From: Lentilactobacillus laojiaonis
GTDB lineage: Bacteria; Bacillota; Bacilli; Lactobacillales; Lactobacillaceae
Direction: 5' to 3'
DNA: 64,000 bases
NCBI RefSeq assembly: GCF_020616595.1
Contig: NZ_CP085278.1
Location: forward strand, 124,001 to 188,000
This document shows, piece after piece, positions 34,229 to 42,986 of this stretch. The translations under genes and the position numbers were made by a program. Below the pieces are notes generated by a model. It had not been told where the DNA came from. It searched no databases and worked only from the letters and a program-made list of their open reading frames with translations. Numbering within the stretch: the first letter of the stretch is position 1; each line of letters opens with the position of its first letter.

Positions 34229-36104
34229 ATTGTAATTCTGGTGATTTGATAGTTGGCAAATTAAGTAATTTAGCAGCAATAAAATCAGCAGTTTGTAAAT
34301 TAGGATCATTTACTCCAGGACGCGGGCTAGTGGTAGTAGACCAACGAATACCTTCTAGCGTTAAGCCCCAAATAAAAATATTTTCTAGAGTCGATTGTGG
34401 ACTAATAACTTGGTCAGTCTTGCGTTCAACATCAACAGCTAAAATTGAAACAGATTCATTATCAATATCAATAGTGGCCGGTTGAATCAATTGATTTTCT
34501 AATAGATTTTCTAATAGCGGATTGTGCGTGTGATTAATATCGGCCTTAGGAACTCGAGCTTCTACTAAGGTGCTAGCTTTAAATTCATCTTGAGGGAATT
34601 TTTTGGAACTGACGAAAAATTCACCATTTTTGGGATTGATTTCTAAGTTAGGACCCATAATAGTTACGATGCCGGCACGAATTAAGGCGGATAATTGTGA
34701 AGTCCTTAGAGCTGGCGCCCCAACGGCTAAGAAATTGTTGTTACTGTTAAATTGATTAAGAAATTCATGATAGTATTCATTGTTAGTAAACATATTTTGA
34801 TTAACTAGATTTCTAATGATGTCTCTAAAATCACGCAGTAACTCTAAAGAAGAAGTCAACGGGCCAGTTTTGGAGCCCATATTAGCATCACTAGTCGTTT
34901 GATCTAACCAGTTAATTAAGTCATTTTGATATTGAACAAAGTCTTCATGATTAAAATTAATTGTCGGATCTAAAACTAAATCCCAGATAAAGGTATCTTG
35001 GTTAGATATACCAAACCTATTTAATAACTCTTGACGATTGTCAGTAGTGATAAATTCTGCTTTAAATTCACTTACACTCTTATTAGGGTATTTTTCAGAA
35101 ATGACTAGGGAATAATACATTAATTCAATATCTGAACGTAATAGGAAAATAAATTTATCAAATGGTAATTTTTGGTTAACCAAACTCTGTTGGATATTTT
35201 CGGCAGTCAAAAAGATAGGGGTAAAGCGTTCCCCATAGCCTTTTTGACTAATTGCTTTAGGATAATAGGGTAGTCCGCGTTTTGACCCAGCTAAGATATG
35301 TGGTTCTTTACCACTAGGTTGATAAACTAAGCGTTGACCATCCATGCGCATAAATTTACCACCACGGCCAATTGTCAATTCTGATACATAATCAAAGAAA
35401 CTTAAGCCTAATCCTCGTATAATAACATTTTCATTGGCGGGTATTTTTGATAGGTCGGCATCCCCGGGAGTGATAGGAGGAATATATGATAAATTATGAT
35501 CTTGTGAAAAAGAGATAAGTTGTTGTTCTTCTTGGTTTAGGTAATTTGATTGTTGTCCTAAACTCATTACCACTTTATCAAAAATAAAATTATCACTTTC
35601 AGTTACTAACTTAATGCTATTATCAGCATTAACTGTTAAGTCGTAAACCATGGTTTCATGAAAATTAACCTTCACGTTAAATGGTAATTCGGCTAATAAT
35701 TGTTCGTAGAACCATTGAATGTAAGCACCAAATAAGACCCTTGGTGGATAATCATTAGTTCTTAAATTTTTGGCATCTCGAATGGTATCACTATGATAAT
35801 GGTGATGTACTAAGAAATCATTCGCAGGCTTACTTTTAGACCATTCGAAAAGGGATGGACCATCGAATACGGGACTAGATAATTGCACACTTTGATCAGT
35901 AAATAAAGTAATTTGATCAGCAGGTGTATTCATAATTAATCCCGGCCATTGATTAGCTTTCCAAACGCGTCCGCCAATTCCATAGGGATCAAAAATTGAT
36001 ATTTCTAATGGTTCAATTTGAGTAGTATTGTGTTTAAACTGATTAATTAATTGAGAAGTAACTAGGATTCCGCGAGGACCGGCTCCAATAATTGCAATTT
36101 TCAT
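34227..36104 (-). CDS. FAD/NAD(P)-binding protein (PF13454 type)
   Basis: A 625-residue cytosolic flavoprotein. The N-terminal KIAIIGAGPRGILVTSQL is a Rossmann dinucleotide motif, followed by an aspartate at the end of the second strand (ISIFDPYGIGGRVW) and GLIMNTPADQ. The long remainder has no motif I can name. Related proteins in lactobacilli are uncharacterised; the fold suggests a monooxygenase or amine/amide-oxidising role, which is inference. It lies 20 bases downstream of the epimerase gene on the same strand and probably shares its transcript. Confidence 0.8.
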   Translation of the reverse strand: MKIAIIGAGPRGILVTSQLINQFKHNTTQIEPLEISIFDPYGIGGRVWKANQWPGLIMNTPADQITLFTDQSVQLSSPVFDGPSLFEWSKSKPANDFLVHHHYHSDTIRDAKNLRTNDYPPRVLFGAYIQWFYEQLLAELPFNVKVNFHETMVYDLTVNADNSIKLVTESDNFIFDKVVMSLGQQSNYLNQEEQQLISFSQDHNLSYIPPITPGDADLSKIPANENVIIRGLGLSFFDYVSELTIGRGGKFMRMDGQRLVYQPSGKEPHILAGSKRGLPYYPKAISQKGYGERFTPIFLTAENIQQSLVNQKLPFDKFIFLLRSDIELMYYSLVISEKYPNKSVSEFKAEFITTDNRQELLNRFGISNQDTFIWDLVLDPTINFNHEDFVQYQNDLINWLDQTTSDANMGSKTGPLTSSLELLRDFRDIIRNLVNQNMFTNNEYYHEFLNQFNSNNNFLAVGAPALRTSQLSALIRAGIVTIMGPNLEINPKNGEFFVSSKKFPQDEFKASTLVEARVPKADINHTHNPLLENLLENQLIQPATIDIDNESVSILAVDVERKTDQVISPQSTLENIFIWGLTLEGIRWSTTTSPRPGVNDPNLQTADFIAAKLLNLPTIKSPELQ

Positions 36105-36124
36105 TAAAAAAACTCCTAAAAAAT

Positions 36125-36769
36125 TTATTCATTATTAAATGTATTAGTTTTATAAATCCCAATGTCATCGATAAAGATTTGGCCAACGTATGGTTGAGCT
36201 GCATCTAGAGCCATTCCAGTTTTAACATATGAAAGGGTGGAAGTTGAAGTAGCTTTAATGGCAGTCCCCATAGGCTGACCAGTATCGCCGTTTAAACCGG
36301 ATGGGATATCAATAGCATGAATTGGGACATTAGCTTGATTAGCTTTTTCAATAACGGTCGCAAAATCATTACTAACTTCGCGTGATAAACCAACTCCAAA
36401 TATTCCATCAATAATAGTGGTATATTGGCTAAAATCGGCATCAGCAGTAGTTAGTGGAATATGATAGTAATCACAACTAAATTGTTGCTTTTTGTTTTCT
36501 TCACTAGCGTTATCTTTGAAACCAATCGGTAAGATGGTGACATTAAAATGATGAGTGAATAAAATTCTAGCCAATGCTAAAGCATCGCCCCCGTTATTGC
36601 CATAACCAGCTAGAATTAAAATGTTGTCTAGATTCCAGCCATTATTATGAGTTAAATCATCATAAATACTTAAAGCTGCCCGTTCCATTAAAACGATGGA
36701 GTCTAAACCAACTTGGTGGATAGTTTTATCATCTAATTGTTTTGCTTCACTTACTGAAATTGTTTCCAT
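36125..36769 (-). CDS. nnrE: NAD(P)H-hydrate epimerase
   Basis: YjeF N-terminal domain protein, 214 residues, which repairs hydrated NAD(P)H by interconverting its R and S forms. Motifs: METISVSEAKQLD start, ILAGYGNNGGDALALAR near residue 52, IDGIFGVGLSR and AIDIPSGLNGDTG. The dehydratase (C-terminal YjeF) domain is not attached, so it must be a separate gene elsewhere. The pairing with a flavoprotein gene 20 bases downstream links cofactor repair to a redox enzyme. Confidence 0.92.
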   Translation of the reverse strand: METISVSEAKQLDDKTIHQVGLDSIVLMERAALSIYDDLTHNNGWNLDNILILAGYGNNGGDALALARILFTHHFNVTILPIGFKDNASEENKKQQFSCDYYHIPLTTADADFSQYTTIIDGIFGVGLSREVSNDFATVIEKANQANVPIHAIDIPSGLNGDTGQPMGTAIKATSTSTLSYVKTGMALDAAQPYVGQIFIDDIGIYKTNTFNNE

Positions 36770-36895
36770 ATAAACAACCCCCTTAATTTAATTACCTACT
36801 ATTATAATCAAGCTTTTAGTTAAGAATGGCAAGAAACTTAACCAATTTTTGTAAAAATGTTATGATTATAATATTAATTAGCGAGGTATACAGTT

Positions 36896-37219
36896 ATGTC
36901 ATTAGAATTTCCCGAAAATATGAATGAAGTTCAACAAAGTTTAGCAGTGGGGCGGTTAAATAATCCCCAATTAACTGAAGATGAAGTAATTATTAATTCA
37001 ATTAATGATCATTTTCAAAGCTATTTAGATGAAGCTGAAGAGGGTCATTACGATACCGGAAAATTAGTTAATAATGAAATCGTTGTTGTTAGTGTTTTTG
37101 GTAAAGAAGTTGAGCGATTAAAGCCACTCGGTCAATCATTTATTGCAGACTTTAAAGAACAAACTGATAATTTACTAACTTATTTGGAAGAACAATCCTA
37201 TAAGATTGCTAGAAAATAA
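36896..37219 (+). CDS. Small acidic protein of unknown function
   Basis: A 107-residue protein starting MSLEFPENMNEVQQSLAVGRL, acidic, without cysteine or membrane segment. It has a GCGAGG site about 10 bases before the ATG and a good -10 element TATAAT at 36867-36872. I recognise no family. It is divergent from nnrE and ends at a terminator shared with the UspA gene on the other strand. Confidence 0.6.
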   Translation: MSLEFPENMNEVQQSLAVGRLNNPQLTEDEVIINSINDHFQSYLDEAEEGHYDTGKLVNNEIVVVSVFGKEVERLKPLGQSFIADFKEQTDNLLTYLEEQSYKIARK

Positions 37220-37246
37220 AAAAAGACCTATGATTAGGTCTTTTTT
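37219..37246. terminator. Bidirectional terminator between a small gene and the second UspA gene
   Basis: Twelve-base arms (AAAAAAGACCTA and complement) around TGAT, between convergent genes. Confidence 0.86.
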
Positions 37247-37700
37247 ATTTGACTGGTTTTTTGACAATCATAACATCACAAATTGCATTACGATTAACAA
37301 AAGAAGTTACGGAACCTTCTAAAACCTGTTGTAGTTTTCCCATTCCAGTTGCTCCCATAACGATTAAATCATTATGGTGATCGGAAGTAAATTCTTTACT
37401 AATAATAGTTTTAGGATTACCAAAACGGATATGTACACTGACTTGTTTTAATCCTGCGGCTTGTACTTTTTTCATTAAATCATTTAGATAGCTAGTAGTA
37501 TCTTCGACTAGGGAATTGATAACATCCCCATCAATTAACCCGCCATAATTATAGCTATACTGTGAGGTACTTAAAACATTTAAAATATCGATACTACCAT
37601 CATTTAATAGAGCTAGATTAGTAGCACGTTGTAAAGCAGCTTCAGCTTGTTTTGAACCATCAACTGGGACCAAAATATTTTGATAATGACTGATTTGCAT
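37245..37700 (-). CDS. Universal stress protein, UspA family (second copy)
   Basis: A 151-residue UspA protein beginning ISHYQNILVPVDGSKQAEAAL. Like the protein at 4046-4474 it keeps the nucleotide motif G-2x-G-9x-G-S (GATG...EGSV), which implies ATP binding. The middle part (YSYNYGGLIDGDV) differs between the copies. GGGGG lies about 8 bases before the ATG. It is transcribed alone. Confidence 0.93.
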   Translation of the reverse strand: MQISHYQNILVPVDGSKQAEAALQRATNLALLNDGSIDILNVLSTSQYSYNYGGLIDGDVINSLVEDTTSYLNDLMKKVQAAGLKQVSVHIRFGNPKTIISKEFTSDHHNDLIVMGATGMGKLQQVLEGSVTSFVNRNAICDVMIVKKPVK

Positions 37701-37756
37701 AAATATTCCCCCAATACTTATTTACTTTAATTATAACTTACTTTAATTAAAAATTC

Positions 37757-38275
37757 TTATCCTTTAACTGGAAGTGAAATTTTGGTTTGAGCTAAAATGT
37801 GACCTTGCATTTGGTTCCGTAAGTCATTAAGCCAAAAGCCGTCAGTAAGATCCAAATTAGTATCTAGAGCGTAAACCGTTAATTCATAGGTGTGCGTACC
37901 ATCGGGAGGAGTAGGGCCAAAGTAGCGCGCTTTAGTCCGTTCATCCGTATTACTGATATATTTTCCTGCGGTACTATTATTTCCCTGAGTCATTTGAATA
38001 ATTGGGCTTTGGCTATTATTTTCTGGAATTAAGGTAGCTCGACTAGGAATGTTGGCAGCAATCCAATGTATCCAAGGAAAGCCCGCTACGGGAACGGCAT
38101 CATAATCTAAAAAAGTTAGAGCGTATGATTTCGTATTTTTGGGTGCTTCATCAATGGATATTGGAAAAGATGTAATTGGAATATTATGCAATTTATGTGA
38201 TTCGTCGGCATGTTTAGTAAATTTATCTGGTAAGAAATTATTTTCTAGCGGTACGGTAATTTTCATATTTTTCAC
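37757..38275 (-). CDS. YbhB/YbcL family PEBP protein
   Basis: A 172-residue phosphatidylethanolamine-binding-like protein. The anion-site pieces are present: YALTFLDYDAVP near the start, WIHWIAANIP, YFGPTPPDGTHTYELTVYALD. There is no signal peptide, so it is cytosolic. Bacterial members have no settled role. AGGTG precedes the ATG by about 8 bases. It lies between the stress protein and the M20 peptidase on the same strand, with no shared operon signs. Confidence 0.9.
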   Translation of the reverse strand: MKNMKITVPLENNFLPDKFTKHADESHKLHNIPITSFPISIDEAPKNTKSYALTFLDYDAVPVAGFPWIHWIAANIPSRATLIPENNSQSPIIQMTQGNNSTAGKYISNTDERTKARYFGPTPPDGTHTYELTVYALDTNLDLTDGFWLNDLRNQMQGHILAQTKISLPVKG

Positions 38276-38330
38276 CTCTGATTTAATTCTAACTTTTAAG
38301 TATTAAAAGAACAATTATATACGCTAAATA

Positions 38331-38363
38331 AAAAAACCTTCGATTAATCATCGAAGGTTTTTT
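38331..38363 (-). terminator. Rho-independent terminator of the yfcC-like/M20 operon
   Basis: Perfect 14-base arms around TAATC with a T-run on the minus strand, directly after the M20 peptidase gene. Confidence 0.87.
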
Positions 38364-38364
38364 A

Positions 38365-39708
38365 TTATTTAGTACATAGACGTCTAATTGCTTCAGCATA
38401 AATGTCCATAGCTTTAAACATTTTATCTAGTTCCCAATTTTCGTTGACTTGGTGCATGGTATCTTCAACCCCAGGAAGCATGGCACCAAAGGCCACACAG
38501 TTGTTCATAGTTCGAGCATAGGTTGCCCCACTAGAAATTTGTGGTTGAGTATTATCACCAGTTAGATCTTTGTAAGTTGACATTAAAGTAGTAACTAATT
38601 TGCTATCAGTTGGTACATAAAGTGGGGCAAGATAGTCAAATTCTTCATATTGTAAATTGAAAGGAGCTACTTTAGCTTTTAAATCAACTAATAAGTTATC
38701 ACGATCAACCGTAACTGGAATACGCATATCAATTTGCATTCTAGATTCTTTGGCATTGATTTCCAAGCTAGAAATGTTAAAGGTTAGTTGACCAGATTGT
38801 TCGTCAGCTACTTTACCTAAAAGATTAGTACCAGTAGCATCTTCTTTAAATACTTCACCGATAAAGTCTAAAGTTTTATTACCTGGGAAGACTTCATCTA
38901 AAGCCATGGCTAATCTTAAAATAGCATTGGTACCTTGAGGAGCATTCATCGCATGAACTGTCTTACCAATTACATTAATACCATCAGCGGTATTTTCATA
39001 TTCAAAGCCAAATTTATCAAGGGCAGCTTTAACTTCGTCTACCTTAGGTCCGTTATAAGGGGCACTATCAGGAACGGCATTAAAGGCTGCTTTGATAGAA
39101 ATGTCAAGATCATCGCTACCTTCACCAACTAAGTAAGCTTGTTGTAAACCTTTTTCAGCGTAAATTACTGGAAATTCTGCATCAGGAGCGATTCCCATAT
39201 CAATTTGATCTTCAAATTGATTGTAAACGGCAATTCCTCTCCATAAGTTTTCTTCGTCAGTACCAAAGATAAAACGAATACGACAATTGAATTCATATCC
39301 TTGATCAATTAAAGCTTTAACAGCAAATAAGGCTGCCATTGAAGGGCCCTTATCATCTTGTGAACCACGACCATAAATGCGACCATCGCGAATATCAGCA
39401 GTAAATGGATCAGTAGTCCAAGCAGCTTTATCCCCAACGGGAACTTCGTCCATGTGGCCGATAATTCCAAAAATTTTATCACCAGTACCAACTTCGGCAT
39501 AACCGTAGTTACCAGCAGGATCTCTAAAAGTTCTAAAACCTAATTCATCACAGATTTTAAGTACTTCTTTTAAAGCATCGTTAATACCTTTACCAAATGG
39601 TTGACCATTTTTAATAGTCGATTCATCGTAAACGGATGCTTTGCTAATAAGTCGTTTTAAGGCTTCAACCGCCTCATCTTGTTGTTTTTTAGTGACAATT
39701 TGATCCAT
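38365..39708 (-). CDS. pepV: M20-family dipeptidase (PepV/Sapep type)
   Basis: Cytosolic zinc dipeptidase. Visible ligands and catalytic parts: FGIIGHMDEVPVGD, RIYGRGSQDDKGP, FIFGTDEENLWRG and the C-terminal VAFGAMLPGVEDTMHQVNE with its His. Length (447) is a little under typical PepV. AGGAGG precedes the ATG by about 8 bases. The YfcC-type carrier gene lies 20 bases upstream, so import and cleavage of a peptide or amino-acid derivative may be coupled. The exact substrate is not visible. Confidence 0.88.
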   Translation of the reverse strand: MDQIVTKKQQDEAVEALKRLISKASVYDESTIKNGQPFGKGINDALKEVLKICDELGFRTFRDPAGNYGYAEVGTGDKIFGIIGHMDEVPVGDKAAWTTDPFTADIRDGRIYGRGSQDDKGPSMAALFAVKALIDQGYEFNCRIRFIFGTDEENLWRGIAVYNQFEDQIDMGIAPDAEFPVIYAEKGLQQAYLVGEGSDDLDISIKAAFNAVPDSAPYNGPKVDEVKAALDKFGFEYENTADGINVIGKTVHAMNAPQGTNAILRLAMALDEVFPGNKTLDFIGEVFKEDATGTNLLGKVADEQSGQLTFNISSLEINAKESRMQIDMRIPVTVDRDNLLVDLKAKVAPFNLQYEEFDYLAPLYVPTDSKLVTTLMSTYKDLTGDNTQPQISSGATYARTMNNCVAFGAMLPGVEDTMHQVNENWELDKMFKAMDIYAEAIRRLCTK

Positions 39709-39728
39709 AATTTAGTCCTCCTAATTAT

Positions 39729-41243
39729 TTAGATTAAGGCCATTACTGCTAAGAATATGATAGTAGTAATGAGCAAGTAAACCATTAATTTGAATATAAA
39801 TTTCCACCAGACGGTAATATTAACATGGGCAATGGCTAGGGCCCCCATGATAACACCAGAGGTTGGAGTAATTAAGTTAACCCAACCGGAAGCACTTTGG
39901 TAAGCAGTAACTACTAAACTAGGAGCAACGCCGGCAAATTTACCTAATGGTCCAATGATTCCCATGGTAGCAGCGGCTAAACCTGAAGTTGATGGAATTA
40001 AGAATGACATTGGAATATAGAAGATATATACCAAAATAATAAAGACAGCAGATCCTAGATGAGAAAGACCATTTTCACCCCAGTGAAGAACAGTAGCGGT
40101 CATATTACTATCATTCATAACGATTTGAATACCACGAGCAACTGCCACAATAATGGCAACGCCAATAAAGTCACTCATTCCACTCATAAATGAATCAATG
40201 AAAGCTGATTCGCTCATTCTAGATGCAAACATAACGATTACGGCACCTAATAGGAATAAAGTAGTAATTTCAGTAAAGTACCATGAACCGAAAGGTACTA
40301 AATTAGAACCAAGTAAGTGACCTAGAACGGGGATATCTTGAATTTTTTTAGTAATAGTTACAAAGAAAGTCCATTTCTTGTTAATGGTATCCCAAGGAAT
40401 TAAACCTAAAATCATGATAAAGAACGTTAAACCAAAAATCCATAAAGTGGCTTTTTGGCGACCAGTCATTTGATAATTTTCATCTCTGCTGGATAAATTA
40501 AAGCGTTTAAGATCTTCTTCACGTTGTTCATATAGTAATGAATTTTTAGGATCTTTTTCGACTTTAGAAGCATAGTGATAAACATAAAAAATACCAAGCG
40601 CGGTAGTAATAACTAGTAAAACTACTCGAGAAATTATACCGTCACCGGGTGAAATATTTAAGGTTTGAGAAGCTACCCCAGTAGCAAAGGGGTTAACCGT
40701 TGAAGCTAAACAACCAATTTGTGATCCAATTAAAATAATAGCAATTGCCACTAATGAATCAAAACCAACCGCAATCATAACGGGAATTAATAATGGATAA
40801 AAAGCGATAGTCTCTTCTGACATACCAAAAGTTGTTCCACCTAAAGCAAATAAAATCATAAGTAATGGAATAAGTTGTTTTTCTTTACCTTTATATTTAG
40901 AAACAACTGTGGCAACACCGTCATCTAAAGCTTTGGTTTGGTTAACTACTCCTAGGAAACCACCAATTGCTAAAATGAATAGTGAAACTGAAATTGCACC
41001 TTCAGTCTTATCGTTACCGATCATCCCATAGATAGGAGCAGCAAAGACATCCCAAATACCTTGGGGATTTGACTTAACAGCATGATATGTATGAGCAATG
41101 ATGTCGCCGGCCTTGTTAGTATCGTATTGACCAGCTGGTATAATCCAAGATAAGATAGCTACAATTATAATAATGAAAAATAAAATTGTGTACGCAGATG
41201 GCATCTTGAATTTCTTTTTTGGTGCCTGAGGTTCATTAGTCAT
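39729..41243 (-). CDS. YfcC-family membrane carrier
   Basis: A 504-residue carrier with about 12 hydrophobic segments, starting MPSAYTILFFIIIIVAILSWIIPAGQYD. Family patterns include LGGTTFGMSEETIAFYPL and IPSTSGLAAATMGIIGPLG. YfcC proteins belong to the C4-dicarboxylate/arginine-ornithine carrier group; the substrate is unproven and is often annotated as basic amino acids or dipeptides. Co-transcribed with the M20 dipeptidase downstream, which fits a peptide or amino-acid role. SD AAGGAAG precedes the ATG. Confidence 0.85.
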   Translation of the reverse strand: MTNEPQAPKKKFKMPSAYTILFFIIIIVAILSWIIPAGQYDTNKAGDIIAHTYHAVKSNPQGIWDVFAAPIYGMIGNDKTEGAISVSLFILAIGGFLGVVNQTKALDDGVATVVSKYKGKEKQLIPLLMILFALGGTTFGMSEETIAFYPLLIPVMIAVGFDSLVAIAIILIGSQIGCLASTVNPFATGVASQTLNISPGDGIISRVVLLVITTALGIFYVYHYASKVEKDPKNSLLYEQREEDLKRFNLSSRDENYQMTGRQKATLWIFGLTFFIMILGLIPWDTINKKWTFFVTITKKIQDIPVLGHLLGSNLVPFGSWYFTEITTLFLLGAVIVMFASRMSESAFIDSFMSGMSDFIGVAIIVAVARGIQIVMNDSNMTATVLHWGENGLSHLGSAVFIILVYIFYIPMSFLIPSTSGLAAATMGIIGPLGKFAGVAPSLVVTAYQSASGWVNLITPTSGVIMGALAIAHVNITVWWKFIFKLMVYLLITTIIFLAVMALI

Positions 41244-41370
41244 AAACTCACTTCCTTATAATATAAAATTTAGAATTATAGTACACCTTCATTATAGTTA
41301 ATCTTTTAGAATGTAGCAATTTTGCAAGCTGATAAATCTGATTTATTTTAAAGTGAAAGGAAGAATTTAA

Positions 41371-41751
41371 GTGAATTATTTAGTGTTAATCATATTTGCC
41401 TTTTTGGGAGGGATTACCCGCTATCAAATTAGCGTTTGGTTTACCCCAATTAATGGATTTCCGATTGCTACTTTGATAGTAAATTTATTAGGCTGTTTCT
41501 TATTAGTCCTAATTACTAATTATATTGGGCGAGCTTATAAATTATCACCAATTTTGATTTCCAGTATGGGATCAGGTTTTGTAGGAGCAATGACCACGTT
41601 CTCGACTTTTAGTAACGAAACATTAAAAATGCTAATTAATCATCAATATTTAACGGCTATTGGTTATGACGGGCTCAGTTTAATTGGTGGAGTGTTAATT
41701 AGCTTAATATGCATTAAACTAAGTGCTTATCTGTTAAGGAGGAAAGGTTAA
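41371..41751 (+). CDS. crcB: Fluoride channel subunit Fluc/CrcB (first)
   Basis: A 126-residue four-helix membrane protein that exports fluoride as a dimer. Conserved parts: FAFLGGITRYQIS (G-x-x-x-R), LIVNLLGCFLL and VGAMTTFSTFSNE. Start is GTG at 41371 with AAAGGAAG about 8 bases upstream. It ends in TAATG with the second subunit, so the two probably form a heterodimer with one polypeptide in each orientation. I found no fluoride riboswitch in the leader by eye. Confidence 0.93.
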   Translation: MNYLVLIIFAFLGGITRYQISVWFTPINGFPIATLIVNLLGCFLLVLITNYIGRAYKLSPILISSMGSGFVGAMTTFSTFSNETLKMLINHQYLTAIGYDGLSLIGGVLISLICIKLSAYLLRRKG

Positions 41752-42116
41752 TGCTAACGTATGGATTAGTGGGTAGTGGTGCTGCACTAGGGGCGGCGAT
41801 GAGATTTTTAATTACTAACTTATTTAAAAAAATGGAATTAGTAAAATTTTCGTTAGCAACTTTATGTATTAATTTAATCGGTTGCTTATTAATGGGGATT
41901 CTTTTAGGATTGAAAATCCAGGGAGCCTGGTGGAGCTTTTTAGGCCTAGGAATTCTAGGAGGCTTTACAACCTTTTCAACTTGGATGAGTGAGGTGGCTG
42001 CTCTGATGGATACTAAACGAATTAAAGTTGGCTTAATCTATCTATTAGGGACATTTATGGGCGGCTGGTTCTTAATTTTGGTAGGTCGGTATGTCACAGA
42101 ATGGTTTATACAATAA
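41751..42116 (+). CDS. crcB: Fluoride channel subunit Fluc/CrcB (second)
   Basis: A 121-residue partner of the upstream subunit, with GSGAALGAAMRFLIT, LCINLIGCLLMG and GGFTTFSTWMSE. The start overlaps the first gene by one base (TAATG), indicating coupled translation. No forward terminator with a T-run follows; a minus-strand RNA candidate with its own terminator abuts the stop codon. Confidence 0.93.
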   Translation: MLTYGLVGSGAALGAAMRFLITNLFKKMELVKFSLATLCINLIGCLLMGILLGLKIQGAWWSFLGLGILGGFTTFSTWMSEVAALMDTKRIKVGLIYLLGTFMGGWFLILVGRYVTEWFIQ

Positions 42117-42250
42117 AAAAACCAGGTAAGTAACACCTTGCGGTATCAACCTATCTGGTTAAACGGATCTGATTCGTCGAGTACAGTCTAGATATTGTAG
42201 ACCCTTGCTCGGTGGATATCAGATTCAAAGTAGTTCCTCTTGGGAACATC
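42114..42250 (-). ncRNA. Unassigned structured RNA candidate
   Basis: On the minus strand about 135 bases fold by eye into three elements: a 5-base-pair hairpin (GTTCC/GGAAC, 42233-42247), a tiered stem with three paired segments (ATCTGAT with ATCAGAT at 42167-42173/42218-42224; CGAG with CTCG; GTCTA with TAGAC) separated by internal loops, and a terminator hairpin with a GCAA tetraloop (AACCAG/CTGGTT at 42120-42125/42155-42160) followed by a T-run. A weak promoter-like TATATT lies at 42259-42254. I could not match it to a riboswitch, 6S or SRP pattern. It may be an independent RNA or the 3' end of the upstream mRNA. Confidence 0.55.
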
Positions 42251-42298
42251 TATAATATAACACCATTTAAATTTTAATGGTTAAAATATGCTTATTAA

Positions 42299-42919
42299 TT
42301 ATTTGGTATGACCAATGGAGATAGTACTATGATTATATTGATCGGAATTTAAGATTAAGTCTGAACAAAAACGAGCTACGGTTGCTCTAGAAATTGGCCA
42401 TGAAGTGGCATGTTCTTTAAAATTAGTTACGGAGTAATTTTCAATATTTTTATTATCTGTAATGTAATTTGGACAAATAATGGTCGAGTTAACTTCTGGA
42501 TCCGTTTGGATAATTTTAATGGCTACCTTTTCACTACCAATAAAGCTATTTTCATCTTCTAAGTCGCCATAATTTTCTTCAGTTTGCGAGCGATTTTCTG
42601 AATGAATAGAGGTATATAATCCTGGGGTAGCGACCCAAATAATTCTTTTAACATTACTCCTTTTAGCAGCTTCTAAAACAGCTTGGGTGTCTTTGATCAT
42701 ATTACTAATGCCGGCTATGGCAAAAATGAGATTGGCATCGCTCAAATAGTTAACCAAGTCCTGTGAACTAACCTGGTTGATTTTGAATACTTGGGAGTTA
42801 TTAAAACTAATATTAACGTTTGATTTTATGATAAGCACCATCGTGACTAGGTTTTCTAAATTTTTTTCAACTAGTTGGGCAGTTTTATTATCAGCCCCAA
42901 TAATAACAATTTTTTTCAA
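42299..42919 (-). CDS. Degenerate NAD(P)-binding-fold protein (SDR/NmrA-like)
   Basis: A 206-residue paralogue of the protein at 42987-43601. The first strand reads KKIVIIGADNKTAQLVEKNL where the paralogue has GASGQIAQLVEHEL; the glycines of the dinucleotide loop (G-x-x-G-x-x-[GA]) are lost except the first. Later parts (RIIWVATPGLYTS, SEKVAIKIIQ, STIICPNYIT) still follow the fold. It may no longer bind a cofactor. The start is TTG at 42919, six bases after a run of six G. It lies 67 bases downstream of the paralogue. Confidence 0.7.
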   Translation of the reverse strand: MKKIVIIGADNKTAQLVEKNLENLVTMVLIIKSNVNISFNNSQVFKINQVSSQDLVNYLSDANLIFAIAGISNMIKDTQAVLEAAKRSNVKRIIWVATPGLYTSIHSENRSQTEENYGDLEDENSFIGSEKVAIKIIQTDPEVNSTIICPNYITDNKNIENYSVTNFKEHATSWPISRATVARFCSDLILNSDQYNHSTISIGHTK

Positions 42920-42986
42920 ATCGATCCCCCCGTGCAATTAATAGATTTATTATAAATCCAAGTAATTGGTCGTAAAAGAATATTGT

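Noticed and set aside
41252-41370. Possible fluoride riboswitch upstream of the crcB pair
   Set aside because: I looked for the conserved GATGG and GCT parts of the motif in the 119-base leader and did not find them.
42114-42250. Reading the structured element as a plus-strand terminator for crcB
   Set aside because: On the plus strand no T-run follows any of the hairpins; the T-run is on the minus strand.
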